Source: Fidelibacterota bacterium (GTDB taxonomy: Bacteria; Fidelibacterota; UBA2242; JAFGTP01). From it: a stretch of DNA of 16,173 nucleotides. Both the position numbers and the translations under genes were made by a program. Positions 15,519 to 16,173 of the stretch are shown here, one piece after another; position 1 is the stretch's first letter; each line of letters begins with the position of its first letter. The notes under the pieces are model-generated. The model was not told the DNA's origin. It ran no database searches and saw nothing but the letters and a program-made list of their open reading frames with translations. The stretch is taken from NCBI GenBank assembly GCA_021735285.1, contig JAIPHI010000045.1:1-16173 (forward strand). Reading direction: 5' to 3'.

Positions 15519-15538
15519 CACCGCGATTTATCGTGGTG
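15519..15538. repeat. REP-like palindrome 1
   Basis: CACCGCGAT (15519-15527) pairs with ATCGTGGTG (15530-15538), nine pairs including one G-U, with only two bases between. Together with the palindrome 25 bases further on it resembles the paired short palindromes of REP-type extragenic repeats. Copies elsewhere in the genome cannot be tested from this window. Confidence 0.5.
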
Positions 15539-15563
15539 GAGCTTGCGGCAAAACAAAAATATT

Positions 15564-15581
15564 AGTAGGCTTCAGCCTACT
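15564..15581 (-). terminator. Palindrome 2, possible pcm terminator
   Basis: AGTAGGC (15564-15570) pairs with GCCTACT (15575-15581) around TTCA. Read on the minus strand the hairpin is followed by AATATTTTTGTTTT, so it can serve as a rho-independent terminator for pcm, whose stop is 46 bases away. Read on the plus strand it is followed by only a weak T stretch. It may equally be the second half of a REP-like element. Confidence 0.5.
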
Positions 15582-15599
15582 TCTTTAATATGTTCTTCG

Positions 15600-15622
15600 A
15601 GCACTATTTTTGAAAAGTGCTA
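15600..15622. repeat. Short inverted repeat in the convergent intergenic region
   Basis: AGCACT (15600-15605) and AGTGCT (15617-15622) are complementary, with partial T/A pairing inside (TTTTTGAAAA). It lies directly after the pcm stop codon on the minus strand. It could assist termination or be part of the same palindromic cluster; a 6-bp stem alone is modest. Confidence 0.35.
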
Positions 15623-15626
15623 TAAT

Positions 15627-16173
15627 CTATTTCTTGACAAGCGGCACAAAACGAACAGATAATATTTTTTCTTTCTTAATTTCAGATTCTGTCTTTGTAA
15701 CCAGGATTAGATTCTGAGAGAATCCATGACCGTAGGGAATGATCATTTTTCCACCAATTTTTAATTGATCTATCAATTCCTGAGGATAATCACTGGAAGC
15801 TGCTGCCACAAGAATTCTGTCAAAAGGTGCTTTATCCTGCCATCCTTGACGACCATCAGCGCATTTAAATTCATAATTATCCAGGTCAAGCTGCTCCAGA
15901 TTTTTTCGGGCCTTTTCAACGAGTTCTTCTACAATATCGATAGCATATATCTGCTTTGCCAATTTACATAAAATGGCAGTCTGATATCCGCAGCCCGACC
16001 CCACTTCCAATACCTTATGACCGTTTTTTATATCAAGCTTTTCAGTCATGAATCCCACAATATAGGGTTGCGATATTGTTTGATTATGGCCAATTGGCAA
16101 TGGCCGGTCTGCATAGGCCAGGTCTTTGTACTCGGTATCTACAAAATCTGCCCGGTCAATTGCCTGCATGGCC
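15627..16173 (-). CDS. pcm: Protein-L-isoaspartate O-methyltransferase, N-terminus missing (right window edge)
   Basis: The last 182 codons of a class I methyltransferase that transfers a methyl group from S-adenosylmethionine to isoaspartyl residues in damaged proteins, starting their repair. The AdoMet-binding motif I is VLEVGSGCGYQTAIL. Family marks are PLPIGHNQTISQPYIVGFMTE (active-site Gln/Thr loop), the acidic post-I residue in YAIDIVEE, and the ADGRQGWQDKAPFDRILVAAA run with GGKMIIPYG after it. Family members are about 205-220 residues and start about 30 residues before the QAIDRADFV seen here. The ATG at 16169 therefore corresponds to an internal Met, and the reading frame stays open to the edge. 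It is convergent with the aspartic-protease-like lipoprotein gene. The enzyme is normally cytosolic. Expression and promoter lie outside the window. Confidence 0.95.
   Translation of the reverse strand, partial: AMQAIDRADFVDTEYKDLAYADRPLPIGHNQTISQPYIVGFMTEKLDIKNGHKVLEVGSGCGYQTAILCKLAKQIYAIDIVEELVEKARKNLEQLDLDNYEFKCADGRQGWQDKAPFDRILVAAASSDYPQELIDQLKIGGKMIIPYGHGFSQNLILVTKTESEIKKEKILSVRFVPLVKK

Noticed and set aside
15627..16169. pcm as a complete gene starting at the ATG at 16169
   Set aside because: Family members have about 30 more N-terminal residues and the frame stays open to the window edge, so this Met is internal and the gene is cut off.
1..16173. CRISPR array, tRNA, rRNA, transposase or phage genes
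   Set aside because: No regularly spaced repeats, cloverleaf, rRNA core sequence or transposase/integrase motif was seen on either strand.

Overview
The window (about 16.2 kb, AT-rich, densely coded) looks like the chromosome of a Gram-negative, outer-membrane-bearing bacterium. Evidence for this is the run of LPP20-type envelope proteins and a probable outer-membrane barrel, the lipoprotein signal peptides, and Sec-exported Tricorn-type proteases. The gene content (secreted 1,080-residue Tricorn homologues, an M13 lipoprotein, two LPP20-like proteins) is what I would expect from the Bacteroidota/FCB superphylum or a neighbouring candidate phylum. That placement is inference, because no rRNA or marker gene is present.

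Layout. (1) Positions 1-4821, minus strand: four co-directional genes read right to left. They encode a secreted protein with a probable C-terminal barrel, a secreted DUF6175/CsgG-like protein, a secreted LPP20-like multidomain protein, and an LPP20-like lipoprotein that runs off the left edge. Gaps of about 63, 13 and 30 bases suggest one operon. The combination recalls the FlgO/FlgP/FlgT proteins of the Vibrio flagellar outer-membrane ring and LpoB/CsgG-type proteins. (2) Positions 4822-5243: AT-rich divergent promoter region. (3) Positions 5244-11767, plus strand: two tandem Tricorn-like S41 proteases, 20 bases apart, both with signal peptides, followed by a 12-bp inverted repeat that may terminate them. 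(4) Positions 11768-12317: about 550 bases with no convincing gene. (5) Positions 12318-14351, plus: an M13 (neprilysin/PepO-like) zinc metallopeptidase lipoprotein ending in a strong rho-independent terminator. (6) Positions 14505-15437, plus: a Cys-rich lipoprotein whose pattern suggests a two-lobed retropepsin/pepsin fold lacking normal DTG motifs. (7) Positions 15438-15626: convergent intergenic region with tight palindromes. (8) Positions 15627-16173, minus: protein-L-isoaspartate O-methyltransferase (pcm), missing its N-terminus at the right edge.

Working together. The central plus-strand block is a cell-envelope peptide-degradation neighbourhood: two exported Tricorn paralogues would cut polypeptides to short peptides, and the M13 enzyme would trim oligopeptides. 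The degenerate aspartic-protease-like lipoprotein may be a non-catalytic partner, binder or inhibitor. Pcm repairs isoaspartyl damage and fits a protein-quality theme only loosely. The least explained elements are the minus-strand envelope operon and the degenerate aspartic-protease-like lipoprotein.
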